Positions 36,039-44,709 of a DNA stretch of 64,000 nucleotides are shown piece by piece. The stretch spans positions 372,001-436,000 of the forward strand of contig NZ_SRMP01000004.1 of assembly GCF_005925325.1 (NCBI RefSeq), given 5' to 3'. The notes beneath the pieces are model-generated. The model was not told where the DNA came from. It was given only the letters and a program-made list of their open reading frames with translations, and made no database searches. The DNA comes from Pedobacter helvus. Lineage in GTDB: Bacteria; Bacteroidota; Bacteroidia; Sphingobacteriales; Sphingobacteriaceae. The number at the start of each line of letters is the position of its first letter. Positions within the stretch are counted from its first letter, which is position 1. The translations under genes and the position numbers were made by a program.

Positions 36039-36076
36039 TTTCTTTTCCATCGATGAAAAGAAACAAAAATCTAGGC
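36039..36076 (+). repeat. A element copy 6 (short form, compensated stem)
   Basis: Stem TTTCTTTTC / GAAAAGAAA with loop CATCGAT and CAAAAATCTAGGCT. The outer base pair is T-A instead of C-G, a second compensatory change. GAGGCCGTC and TTAGCAATA later at 36190-36225 echo the element's end. Confidence 0.8.
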
Positions 36077-36281
36077 TGCACCGCTTCTCCTAAAAACCAG
36101 CCGCAACAGCTAAATAAAAAGAACTCGCTACGCTCAAACAGCTTTTTATTTTTAACGCTGTTTACGGCCTGGTTTTCTTAACGTCGATGCGCTGAGGCCG
36201 TCCTTAGTTCTTAGCAATACCGATGCAAGATCGGCACAGGTTGTTGTTGCTCACCTGCACAATCCATCTCCGTTCCCTCTC

Positions 36282-36330
36282 CGTCATTGCGAGGCCTTGG
36301 CATGAGCGAGCCGAAGCAATCTCTAAGTTT
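36282..36330 (+). repeat. D element: GTCATTGCGAGG-type repeat
   Basis: Shares CGTCATTGCGAGGCCTTGG and CATGAGCGAGCC with the copy at 22273 and ends AAGCAATCTC. Confidence 0.6.
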
Positions 36331-37086
36331 ATCGGCACTGTCCCTCCTATTCCGCCATGATATCCATCACTTTTTGGCCATGTTGAAAAATAATTTAGGG
36401 CATAGACCAGCCTTTAGGGCATGTTTTGCATGCCCTTACGGGAAACCGGATTTGCTTATTAGGAAAAAATACCTACCTTGGAATTGCGATATATACCTAC
36501 AGTTTGTACTTTTTAGCCTGTAAGCTGAAAGGCTGGACAACCAAATAAGATATAAACCGATCTAAAGAATTGATTGCGCTCTCACGCAAATCCTCTTTTT
36601 TTATTGGCCTCTTTTTATTTGGAATTTCTAGTATACAACTATGTAGGAGAACAGATTTTGTTCTTTAAAATAATGGATTGGGAATACCTATACCCAGCCT
36701 CCTTAAGATGACGGTATAGATTTGAGCTTAATTTGTTCGTTGGCATAACGGTTTAAAATTTGGTTATGTGCCGATGTGTACCCGAAAAGCAATGAGAGGA
36801 AACCAAATTGGTGAGAAACCAATAAGGCGAACTCTACTGCTTTTGCCAGTGGTACCGTCAAGAACCCTCTCAAACCGAAGGTTTGAGTTTCACAAAAGAC
36901 TGACGCAAAGTTCGCCCTATTGAATAAGTATGCGAAGATACAAATATTCAATAGAAAGCGAACCCACGACGCTCATGTGAAAGTTTGACGGTTTTCTGGC
37001 ATGAGTGACATCGTAAAAAGCGAGGTATTCCCCCACTACTATTTGTCGCTATAATTAACTGATACGAAGATAAGTATAATTTATTT

Positions 37087-37108
37087 ATCAACCAACATGT
37101 AGGTTGAT
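37087..37108. promoter_or_regulatory. Dyad operator upstream of the XRE regulator
   Basis: A near-perfect 22-bp inverted repeat with arms ATCAACC and GGTTGAT and centre AACATGTA, starting 36 bp upstream of the regulator's ATG. XRE proteins bind dyads of this size, often autoregulating. This is inferred from symmetry and position. Confidence 0.6.
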
Positions 37109-37122
37109 TTATTTTAAAAACA

Positions 37123-37470
37123 ATGGAAAAAAAAATAATCTCTGCAATAGATTATCTATTAATAGAAGAAGTTAAAGCGATTAGGATAAAAAAAGGTATT
37201 TCTAAAGCGCAGCTAAGTTCCAAGTTAAAACTGGCTGAAAGCTTTGTTGGCAAGGTTGAAGATCTCAGCCAAAGAGACAAATACAGTATTAGACATCTTC
37301 CTCTTTTAGTTAAAGCCCTGAGCTTAGAGTCTATAGGCGAACTTTTCCCTAAAGTGCCAGAAAACAATTTGGTGGAAATCACTTATGAAAAAGTAGCAAA
37401 GATAAACAAGGACGGTAGCGAGAGTAAACAGTTTGAGGAGAGAATAATTGAGATTAAGGAAGTAAACTAG
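37123..37470 (+). CDS. XRE-type helix-turn-helix regulator
   Basis: A 115-aa protein whose N-terminal 65 residues form an HTH_3/XRE fold (EEVKAIRIKKGISKAQLSSK, with the recognition helix region AESFVGKVE). The C-terminal 40 residues are charged, with a beta-rich ITYEKVAKINKDGSES segment. It is the first gene of the plus-strand part of the defence island, 22 bp before the Zn-ribbon peptide gene, and probably represses its own operon through the dyad at 37087. Confidence 0.8.
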   Translation: MEKKIISAIDYLLIEEVKAIRIKKGISKAQLSSKLKLAESFVGKVEDLSQRDKYSIRHLPLLVKALSLESIGELFPKVPENNLVEITYEKVAKINKDGSESKQFEERIIEIKEVN

Positions 37471-37492
37471 TTGTTTAACTCTAAAAGTAAAG

Positions 37493-37660
37493 ATGGCTGA
37501 ATACTGTTCTAAATGTGCGAAAAAATATGGTTTAAAATTAGAAACCGAGCCAGAGCTATGCGAAGGTTGCGGTGAAGTTAGACAGAACAAAAGCAGTAAG
37601 TTTTTGTGGGTTATTGGGGTACTGGCTGGTCTATTTATACTAAGATGGCTAGGATGTTGA
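37493..37660 (+). CDS. Zn-ribbon membrane micro-protein (55 aa)
   Basis: A 55-aa frame from ATG 37493 to TGA 37660. It begins MAEYCSKCAKKYG and continues ELCEGCGEV, giving CxxC...CxxC, a minimal zinc ribbon, then a single transmembrane helix (FLWVIGVLAGLFILRWL). It sits between the XRE and DUF4145 genes with gaps of 22 and 24 bp, which supports real translation. The next protein also opens with a CxxC zinc ribbon. Function unknown; a membrane tether or sensor is possible. Confidence 0.65.
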   Translation: MAEYCSKCAKKYGLKLETEPELCEGCGEVRQNKSSKFLWVIGVLAGLFILRWLGC

Positions 37661-37684
37661 AGACCATTAAAATTAATAAGACTA

Positions 37685-38569
37685 ATGAAAGAATATTGTG
37701 GACACTGCAATACGAATACGAACCATATTGTTGTAAAATCTGAGAAGAAAGGTAGTACTCCAGATGCTAATTTTGATTGGAGTGAAGAATATGCAATTAT
37801 TAAATGCATGGGTTGCGATAGTTTACAATTTAGAACGACATATAGTGACGAAACTATGATTTCATGGAACCATGAGGAGCAAGAAGAATTTTACTATGAT
37901 ATCGTAAAATATTTTCCGAAGAACATAGTCGGATATAAAGCACTTGAGAATAGCTATAATATCCCTGATAAGATAAGAGTCGTTTATAATGAATCTGTTG
38001 AGGCATTGAAAAATGATTGTTATCTACTTTGCGCAGTTGGACTTAGAGCCGTTATAGAGGCGATATGTATTGATCAAGGCATAACTGGACGCAATCTAGA
38101 AATTAAAATCAACAATTTAGTTAGAAGCAAATTAATAACAGAGAAGGACTCTGGTCGACTGCATAGCATAAGATTTTTGGGAAATGATTCCGTTCACGAT
38201 ATGGAAGTACCAAAAGAATCGAAAATTAGGATTGCACTAAACATTATTGAGCATTTGATAAATAACCTATATCTAATCGATATTGATGCGAATGAGCATC
38301 TTGATACAATAATAAATAATTATGATGATTTTAAGAATCTACTTAGAAGTAAATTTATTTCAATAAATTCAGTTACAGAACTTTCAATTAAAGAAATTCT
38401 CGGCAAAAAATATAGGCGAATAGAAAGTACTTATATACCAAATTTCACGCAGCAATTAATTGACGAAATAAATGCCGGCACTTTTCAATATCTAAAAATT
38501 GGAGCTGTTAAGCCATCTAGTATTGAAACTTCAGACGTGCAGCACTTTATAATTGAAAGTCCTTTTTAA
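37685..38569 (+). CDS. Zn-ribbon DUF4145 protein (HEPN-like)
   Basis: A 294-aa protein. An N-terminal zinc ribbon (YCGHCNTNTNH ... IIKCMGCDSLQF) is followed by DUF4145, an all-helical HEPN-superfamily domain (YLLCAVGLRAVIEAICID, then LHSIRFLGNDSVHDMEVP with the family's L-GN-x-x-H). DUF4145 proteins recur in restriction and abortive-infection loci. The C-terminal 90 residues are not recognised. The stop is 8 bp before the putative Abi gene, so the two are coupled. Confidence 0.75.
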   Translation: MKEYCGHCNTNTNHIVVKSEKKGSTPDANFDWSEEYAIIKCMGCDSLQFRTTYSDETMISWNHEEQEEFYYDIVKYFPKNIVGYKALENSYNIPDKIRVVYNESVEALKNDCYLLCAVGLRAVIEAICIDQGITGRNLEIKINNLVRSKLITEKDSGRLHSIRFLGNDSVHDMEVPKESKIRIALNIIEHLINNLYLIDIDANEHLDTIINNYDDFKNLLRSKFISINSVTELSIKEILGKKYRRIESTYIPNFTQQLIDEINAGTFQYLKIGAVKPSSIETSDVQHFIIESPF

Positions 38570-38577
38570 AATATATA

Positions 38578-39612
38578 ATGAATAATAGATATTCATATAT
38601 GAACACTTCAGGCATAACAATAGTTGTTTTTCTACTTTGCTTGGTTGTTATTTTTTGTCTTCCGGAGTGGCTTTATAGTCAGTTCCCTTTCTATAACTAT
38701 AAAGATATTGGTCCTATAGGCGACGCTATAGGAGGTGTGGCTGGCCCAATTGTAGCACTAGTTGCAGCGGGTCTTACTTTTATGGCGTTCAAGGTTCAAT
38801 ACGACGCAAATCAACAACAAAAAATAGATTTGGCGAGAGAACGTTTTGAAAATAAATTTTTTGAAATGTTGAAGTTACACAAGGAAAATTTAAACGAAGC
38901 ATATGTTGAGGATTATGGCTCTTCCAAAATAGTTGGTAGAAAAATCTTTGAAACGGCGTACATTGAACTTAAGGCCTGCTATAAAATTTGTGAAGATGTT
39001 TTAAGTTCCATTCAACTAAATGACAAAAGGAGATACCTGACTAGAATGAGTTATAAGTTAATTTACTACGGAATTAGTAATGACTTAATTACCTATATAG
39101 ATAAAAATATAAAACATGATAACGAATATTTAAATAAGTGTAGACTTGCCATAGAAAAATATCAATTTAAGCACATATCTACACGTGGAGCCAATATTTA
39201 TTACAACATTCCTGGCTCAAGTATATCCGTTGAAATATCGTTAAAATACAAGCCATTTTCAGGTCACTATAATGCGTTCAGCCATTATTATCGTCACTTA
39301 TATATGATGTCAAAATATGTGACTTCGCAATCAGATTCAGTTATAAATGAAAAAGAAAAATCTGAATACTTACGGATCATACGCTCGCAGCTAAGTACGT
39401 TTGAACAATTAATGCTTTATTTTAATTATTTGTCTGACTTAGGAGAAAATTGGGAAAATGAGCGCAACCATTTTTTTTCAAAATATTGTTTAATCAAAAA
39501 CATACCTATATCGCTTGCAAAGTTTGCTGTAGACCCATTAGAGGAGTTTAAAGAATTAATTGAGAAATGCAAAATAAACGGGAAAAGAATGCTTAATGAT
39601 AGTAAATATTAA
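38578..39612 (+). CDS. Putative phage abortive-infection membrane protein
   Basis: A 344-aa protein with two N-terminal transmembrane helices (ITIVVFLLCLVVIFCLPEWL and GPIVALVAAGLTFMAFKV). The signature DAIGGVAGPIVALVAAGLTF ... YDANQQQKIDLARERFENKF ... EMLKLHKENLNEA is that of the family annotated as putative phage abortive infection proteins. The C-terminal two thirds are helical and face the cytoplasm. The mechanism is not established for the family. It stands between the DUF4145 and GHKL ATPase genes. Confidence 0.75.
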   Translation: MNNRYSYMNTSGITIVVFLLCLVVIFCLPEWLYSQFPFYNYKDIGPIGDAIGGVAGPIVALVAAGLTFMAFKVQYDANQQQKIDLARERFENKFFEMLKLHKENLNEAYVEDYGSSKIVGRKIFETAYIELKACYKICEDVLSSIQLNDKRRYLTRMSYKLIYYGISNDLITYIDKNIKHDNEYLNKCRLAIEKYQFKHISTRGANIYYNIPGSSISVEISLKYKPFSGHYNAFSHYYRHLYMMSKYVTSQSDSVINEKEKSEYLRIIRSQLSTFEQLMLYFNYLSDLGENWENERNHFFSKYCLIKNIPISLAKFAVDPLEEFKELIEKCKINGKRMLNDSKY

Positions 39613-39653
39613 ATAATGCTTTTTAGACAATAAAATATTTTAATTCAATAGTA

Positions 39654-41252
39654 ATGAAAAGACTCATTCAAGATATCGATGCGATCCCTTCAAAGCGCAT
39701 ATATTTATCAATCATTGCCGATTACCACACTAAAATAGCACTATGTGAGCTAATAGATAATGCTATAGATAATTGGAGCTTCAATCTGAAGAAAAACAAT
39801 CTAACGATTAAGGTTGAGTTAAATATTCATCAGCAATTAGTTCGTGTAACCGACAACAGTGGAGGTATACAAGAATCTGAAATGCACTTAATTGTAAGCC
39901 CTGGAAATAGTAAAAATACCGCGGCTGAAAATACAATTGGGCTATTTGGAGTGGGTTCCAAAAGAGCTGTGGTAGCGCTATCAGAGGACATTAGAATATA
40001 TTCGCGATACAAAAGAGATAAAACAATACTTGTTGAAATTGATGATGCTTGGATAAAAGACGATACAACATGGGACTTGCCCATATATGAAGTTGACAAA
40101 ATAGCCGAGAACACGACGATAATAGAACTAAACAAACTTAGAGATCCTTTAAAAGAAGAAGATATTGATGAACTTTCTATTTATATCGGAACTACATATG
40201 CCATGTTTTTCAAAGACAGCAAATTTGAAATATTATTAAATGGCAAAAAAATAAATCCAATTATATTTGACAAATGGTCGTTTCCCCCTGGATACGAGCC
40301 AAAAGATTTCTCTGGTGAAATTGACTTTGGTGCAGACGGTAAAATTAATTTAGAAATTTTAGGGGGGCTAACCACCTCTGGAGAACCTTCTGGAGGAGAA
40401 TATGGTGCATATTTCTATTGCAATAAGAGACTAGTTGCAAAAGCATATAAAGGCCCAGAAGTAGGTTATAGACCATTAAAGATTGGAAATCCACATCCTT
40501 CAAACTCTCTTGCTAGAGTTATTGTGAAGATAAATGGACCTGCTAATCTGATGCCTTGGAACAGTAGCAAATCAGATATTAATCCCAAACATCCCGCTTT
40601 TAAAGAGATTCAGGAGCATATCGAGAGAGTTTTAACTCACTATTCGACACTTTCTAAAAAATGGAGCACAAATGGCGGATGGGAAGAAAATGTATTCAGA
40701 TTCAAATCTGGGGCAATTAAAAAAGAAGTTCTTCAAAATATTTCAGCACAAGTAAGGCTCTTTTTACCCCCAATTCCAAGACCTAAAACTAAAAAATATG
40801 TAGATGTTATTAGGACGAATAACCGAACTCTCTCTAAAAACAAGCCTTGGGTAGTTGGCTTATACGAAACAATAATTGCAGTTGAAGAAATTAGCAAACT
40901 TAAATTAGATCAAAAAAACAGGATTGCTTTGTTGACTTTAGACAGCATGCTCGAAATTGCTTTCAAAGAATATTTACTAAATGAATCAGGAGTAGCTTTC
41001 AATGCTCAACGATTTGAAAATATAATGAAGAATAGAGCAGATGTCCATAGAGAAGTAAAAGCAATGGTGCCATTAACTAGCGCTCAATGGCAGAAGATCG
41101 AATATTATTATAAGTTGAGGTGCGAACTAGTGCATAAAAGAGCTACTGTTACTATTTCAGACAACGACCTCGCTAACTTTAGAAAAACAGTAGAGTATAC
41201 ATTAAAAAAATTATTCAATTTGAATTTCAAGGCCGATTTGATCATTACTTAA
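39654..41252 (+). CDS. GHKL (MutL/MORC-like) ATPase with HEPN-like C-terminus
   Basis: A 532-aa protein with a GHKL ATP-binding module: N-box CELIDNAIDNW (residues 31-41), G1 DNSGGI (67-72) and G2 IGLFGVGSKR (95-104). A MutL/MORC-type S5-like domain probably follows. The last 50 residues contain RCELVHKR (Arg489, His494), an R-x4-H arrangement as in HEPN nucleases, within a helical segment. GHKL ATPases of this kind are known from restriction-modification loci. It is followed by 267 bp without a gene. Confidence 0.75.
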   Translation: MKRLIQDIDAIPSKRIYLSIIADYHTKIALCELIDNAIDNWSFNLKKNNLTIKVELNIHQQLVRVTDNSGGIQESEMHLIVSPGNSKNTAAENTIGLFGVGSKRAVVALSEDIRIYSRYKRDKTILVEIDDAWIKDDTTWDLPIYEVDKIAENTTIIELNKLRDPLKEEDIDELSIYIGTTYAMFFKDSKFEILLNGKKINPIIFDKWSFPPGYEPKDFSGEIDFGADGKINLEILGGLTTSGEPSGGEYGAYFYCNKRLVAKAYKGPEVGYRPLKIGNPHPSNSLARVIVKINGPANLMPWNSSKSDINPKHPAFKEIQEHIERVLTHYSTLSKKWSTNGGWEENVFRFKSGAIKKEVLQNISAQVRLFLPPIPRPKTKKYVDVIRTNNRTLSKNKPWVVGLYETIIAVEEISKLKLDQKNRIALLTLDSMLEIAFKEYLLNESGVAFNAQRFENIMKNRADVHREVKAMVPLTSAQWQKIEYYYKLRCELVHKRATVTISDNDLANFRKTVEYTLKKLFNLNFKADLIIT

Positions 41253-41519
41253 TCTCTGTAGAACATATAATAAATACTTGATTAACTGGTGGTATAGAGG
41301 TGGGAACATTCGTAAACAAAGACATACTTTTAAAATATCCAACATTAATTAGCAAGAATAAAATAATTACATAAACTATAAACCTTGTTAGCCCAAATCC
41401 AATTTCCAAAAAGCAAAAGCTATAGAACAGGCTCAGACCATGAACCATTAAAATTCTATTTAGACTCCCTTAGCAATGTTTAAAACAATTATATTTACTA
41501 ATAAATACTTGTCAAAAAT

Positions 41520-43820
41520 ATGGATCAAACATTCGAGATCTTTAATTCAAATATCATCCAACATAAAGAAATTCAGAGAATTTTAAAGGTCCGAAATCGT
41601 GCTTTTGACCAACAAACTGTAAACAAAAAACTTTATGAAGACTATAAAGCAGAAGGTTGGGTAATTAATAAAGAAAATAAGGAAACCTATATCATCAGAA
41701 AACCGAAAGTTCATCATAAAGAATTTGAAGATCGGGTGTGGTCTGCATTTGCCAAAATGGGGTTTGATGAAATGAATGGAAATTCATTAAAATTGCCATT
41801 TAATAGTGATGAAAAGATACCAGGCAGAAAACTAGATGTATTTGCTGCAGATAAAGAAACTGTATTAATAATTGAGTGTAAAAGTGCGGAAGAATTAAAG
41901 AAAAAAAGTATGCAAACAGTTATAAATGATTTTATAACTGTAAAAACTGGCGCAAGCCAGTTCTTACCTCGACTATACCATCCAGAGAAGAGAAAAATCA
42001 AATTTATTTTAGCTACTAACAATATTATTTTATCAGATGTAGACAGGGATCGCTTGAAGTCTGAGAGAATAGAACACTTTAATCAAGATGATGTAAGTTA
42101 TTATGAACAGCTCATTGACCGATTAGGTTACGCAGCTAAGTATCAATTATTAGGCCGCCTTTTCAAGAATGAAGAAATACCTCAGTTAGAAAATAAAATT
42201 CCTGCTATAAGAGGTAAAATGGGCGGATTTACCTACTATTCTTTTTCTTTAGAGCCTGAAAAGCTTTTAAAGATTGGCTATATATTACATCGAACTGAAA
42301 CTACCAGCGATGATGATGGCTATCAACGGATGGTGTCTAAACCGAGGCTTAAGGAAATAGAGTCTTTTCTGAACGACAATAATAATCCCGGTTTTTTTCC
42401 AAATTCCATAATTATTAATATATCAACCAAGAAGGAAGATACTTTAAATTACTCACTTTTAAAAGGAGAAAAGCATGACAGCCAAATTGCTGAACCAGTT
42501 ATTTTATCATTACCTAAGTCTTACCATTCAGCTTTTATTATAGATGGGCAGCATCGCTTATATGGCTATGCTAACACTGAATGGAAATTTAAAAACTCTA
42601 TTCCTGTTGTAGCTTTCGAGAATCTCCCAGCCGAAAAGCAAGTTGATTTATTTGTCCAAATCAACAGCAAACAAAAACCAGTTTCAAAAAATCTCTTGAT
42701 CATGATTATGGCAGATTTGATGTGGAACTCTGATAAGCCAAAAGAAGCAACAGATGCAGTCAAATCAAAATTATTACAACGCTTAGGCGAAAAAGATAGT
42801 TCTCCCCTTTATCGGAGAATAATGTTGACTGAAGGTGGCAGAACTACACTCACTAATATCACACTTGATTATTTAATTACGAATGGATTTAATAAATCCA
42901 ATTTTTTTCCTAAATATTCGAAAGGCAAATTAATGGTTATGGGACATCTATATGTTGACCCATCAGACGGTTATGAAAGTATGCTTGATAAATCATTCTC
43001 TTTCTTTAGTGAGATATTTAACTACATGAAGGACAATTTAGAAAGCCAATGGAACTTAGGAAATAGTGAAGGCGGATTGATCGCAACTAATATTGGATGT
43101 ACGATTACGATTAGAATTGTTGATGACATTTTGAATCATTTAGTTAAAACAGAGGGAATTTTACCGACCAACATTTCTGCGCAAGAATTGGCTAAAAAAA
43201 CGTTTGTATTATTGCAAATTGTGGTAGACACCATGAATTTACTAGATCCACAAAAAATCAAACAAACGAAAAATATGGCTGCCTCAGCAGCTGGTTTAGA
43301 AAATGCAATTAGAGAATATCAAAAACAAATCAATGAGAGATACTCTTCTTTTAAACCGAGTGGTTTGGAAGAATGGGTAATAGAAAATAGCGGAACATTT
43401 AACGAAAGTTCAAAAGATCTTACTGAAAAGATTGAACACGCAATTCGAGATTTCGTTTTTGACAAACTCAAAGAAATTTATTTGGAAAGATGGTGGATTG
43501 ACGGCGTGCCAAAGGAGATCCAAAAAAGTTCCGCGGTGATTGCCATTGACAAAGGCAACGTAGAACCAGCTGAAAACTTCATCTTCTTGTTAGATTATAA
43601 AAAAATTATTGAGAAACCTGTAAATTGGAACTCATTTAAAGATTACTTCGCAGATCCTAAAGAAAAATCAGGAAAAGACAATCAGACTAAATGGTTCGAC
43701 CAATTAAATGAAATTAGAAATAAAGTTTCTCATCCTGGTAGAGCGAAGGTTACTGCTTCTGAGGCCCAATTCCTAGAAGAACTTCAAAGTTGGTTGCTTG
43801 AAAGAATAGGAAATGAATAA
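41520..43820 (+). CDS. DndB-like DGQHR protein fused to nuclease-like and HEPN domains
   Basis: A 766-aa protein with three parts. Residues about 64-160 look like a PD-(D/E)XK core (RKLDVFAADKETVLIIECKS: Asp106, Glu119, Lys121). Residues about 220-560 are a DndB/DGQHR domain with the full motif DGQHR at 342-346 and FVQINSKQKPVSKN after it. The last 100 residues match a Swt1-type HEPN (LNEIRNKVSHPGR: Arg733, His738). Single-domain DndB is a regulator in phosphorothioate loci; fused nuclease parts suggest an effector here. It ends at a terminator shared with the Mrr gene. Confidence 0.72.
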   Translation: MDQTFEIFNSNIIQHKEIQRILKVRNRAFDQQTVNKKLYEDYKAEGWVINKENKETYIIRKPKVHHKEFEDRVWSAFAKMGFDEMNGNSLKLPFNSDEKIPGRKLDVFAADKETVLIIECKSAEELKKKSMQTVINDFITVKTGASQFLPRLYHPEKRKIKFILATNNIILSDVDRDRLKSERIEHFNQDDVSYYEQLIDRLGYAAKYQLLGRLFKNEEIPQLENKIPAIRGKMGGFTYYSFSLEPEKLLKIGYILHRTETTSDDDGYQRMVSKPRLKEIESFLNDNNNPGFFPNSIIINISTKKEDTLNYSLLKGEKHDSQIAEPVILSLPKSYHSAFIIDGQHRLYGYANTEWKFKNSIPVVAFENLPAEKQVDLFVQINSKQKPVSKNLLIMIMADLMWNSDKPKEATDAVKSKLLQRLGEKDSSPLYRRIMLTEGGRTTLTNITLDYLITNGFNKSNFFPKYSKGKLMVMGHLYVDPSDGYESMLDKSFSFFSEIFNYMKDNLESQWNLGNSEGGLIATNIGCTITIRIVDDILNHLVKTEGILPTNISAQELAKKTFVLLQIVVDTMNLLDPQKIKQTKNMAASAAGLENAIREYQKQINERYSSFKPSGLEEWVIENSGTFNESSKDLTEKIEHAIRDFVFDKLKEIYLERWWIDGVPKEIQKSSAVIAIDKGNVEPAENFIFLLDYKKIIEKPVNWNSFKDYFADPKEKSGKDNQTKWFDQLNEIRNKVSHPGRAKVTASEAQFLEELQSWLLERIGNE

Positions 43821-43848
43821 AAGCTCATTTTTCATGAGCTTTTATTCA
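43814..43848. terminator. Bidirectional terminator between convergent dnd-side genes
   Basis: A perfect 15-bp stem with a 5-nt loop (TTTTC); the arms include AAAAGCTCAT and ATGAGCTTTT. It covers the stop codons of both the DGQHR gene (43820) and the Mrr gene (43842). Confidence 0.88.
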
Positions 43849-44663
43849 TTCAGAATATTGTCTAAAGCGTTTGAGTAAATTGGAATATTATCAGTTTCAA
43901 CACCAAATCTTTTTTCAATCATAATATCGATCAAAGCATTTCCATCAATCAGTATAATTGGGACGGCGCCTGGTTTCCTTGTGGCACCAAGAGCATCTTT
44001 CGTGAACTTTGAGGTTGTAAAAATAATACCTTGCTCAAAATCGCCTTGTATTGCTCCTCTGAATTTGTCGATCTCTGTTCTGCCTATAGGATTGTTCTTC
44101 CATCTCTTACATTGAAAAGCGACATTCAAATGAGTGATTCCCACCTTCAATTGCCCATGACCATCAAGCCCACCATCTTTAACGTAAGGAGTTACTGTCA
44201 TTTTCTTAAAACCATATACTTCTAACAGTTTTTTTCCAAATATTTCGAAAGACGCAGGCTCTATTTGCTGGAGCTGATTTAAAATTTGCTGTTTGAAAAC
44301 AGTATTATGCTTTTTATGAATTTCTTTTAAATCTTCTATAGCTGATTTTAAATTTTCAGAATCCTTCTTAATGATGATCTCGGTCTTTGAACTAACTTCT
44401 TTTTTATTAGGAATGATTATTCCCTTAATCCAATAAGTACCATCAGTTAAGAATAAAAAATACTTCTTTTTATTAGCCGTCGGAAAATCTAGATTCTCGC
44501 TATGTCTTCGTAATTGTGTTCTAACTATGTGCTCAGGATTTGCAGCATTAAAACGATATAAATCATCTTCAGAAATCCTTTTATAGATCTCCCCTACTCT
44601 TAAAGGTTTATTTTCTCTTTTTAAAGCTTCAGTGATCGCTTCATTGATAGTTTTTTTTGGCAT
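43842..44663 (-). CDS. HARE-HTH / Mrr-type restriction endonuclease
   Basis: A 273-aa two-domain protein. Residues 1-80 are a HARE-HTH winged helix (INEAITEALKRENKPLRVGE, EHIVRTQLRRHSENLDFP, YFLFLTDGTYWIK), a module proposed to sense DNA modification. Residues 135-260 are an Mrr_cat PD-(D/E)XK nuclease (GGLDGHGQLKV with Asp167, AFQCKRWKNNP with Gln184 and Lys186). Mrr enzymes restrict DNA according to its modification. It follows dndE by 46 bp on the same strand and is the likely restriction arm. Confidence 0.85.
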   Translation of the reverse strand: MPKKTINEAITEALKRENKPLRVGEIYKRISEDDLYRFNAANPEHIVRTQLRRHSENLDFPTANKKKYFLFLTDGTYWIKGIIIPNKKEVSSKTEIIIKKDSENLKSAIEDLKEIHKKHNTVFKQQILNQLQQIEPASFEIFGKKLLEVYGFKKMTVTPYVKDGGLDGHGQLKVGITHLNVAFQCKRWKNNPIGRTEIDKFRGAIQGDFEQGIIFTTSKFTKDALGATRKPGAVPIILIDGNALIDIMIEKRFGVETDNIPIYSNALDNILNE

Positions 44664-44709
44664 GAGGGCTAATTTAAAAATGTATATTTGATTTACTTAA
44701 GATGCCAAA

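Larger units (their letters stand above)
35433..37122. other. Repeat-rich gene-free interval before the defence island
   Basis: About 1.7 kb with no gene I can support. It contains A elements 5 and 6, a C element (35972), a D element (36282) and the XRE operator (37087). An 82-codon minus-strand frame at 36703-36951 lacks a start signal, similarity I can name, or conserved composition, and I do not call it. The AT content rises from about 37000 onward, marking the left edge of the island. Confidence 0.55.

Noticed and set aside
21573..36122. CRISPR array among the repeats
   Set aside because: Repeat units are palindromic, hundreds to thousands of bases apart and not regularly spaced, with no cas genes.
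36703..36951. 82-codon minus-strand frame in the interval before the defence island
   Set aside because: No recognisable domain, start context or neighbours; lies in repeat-rich DNA.
41245..41448. 67-codon hydrophobic minus-strand frame after the GHKL ATPase gene
   Set aside because: Overlaps the ATPase end, hydrophobicity follows from AT-rich sequence, and it has no partner or start signal.
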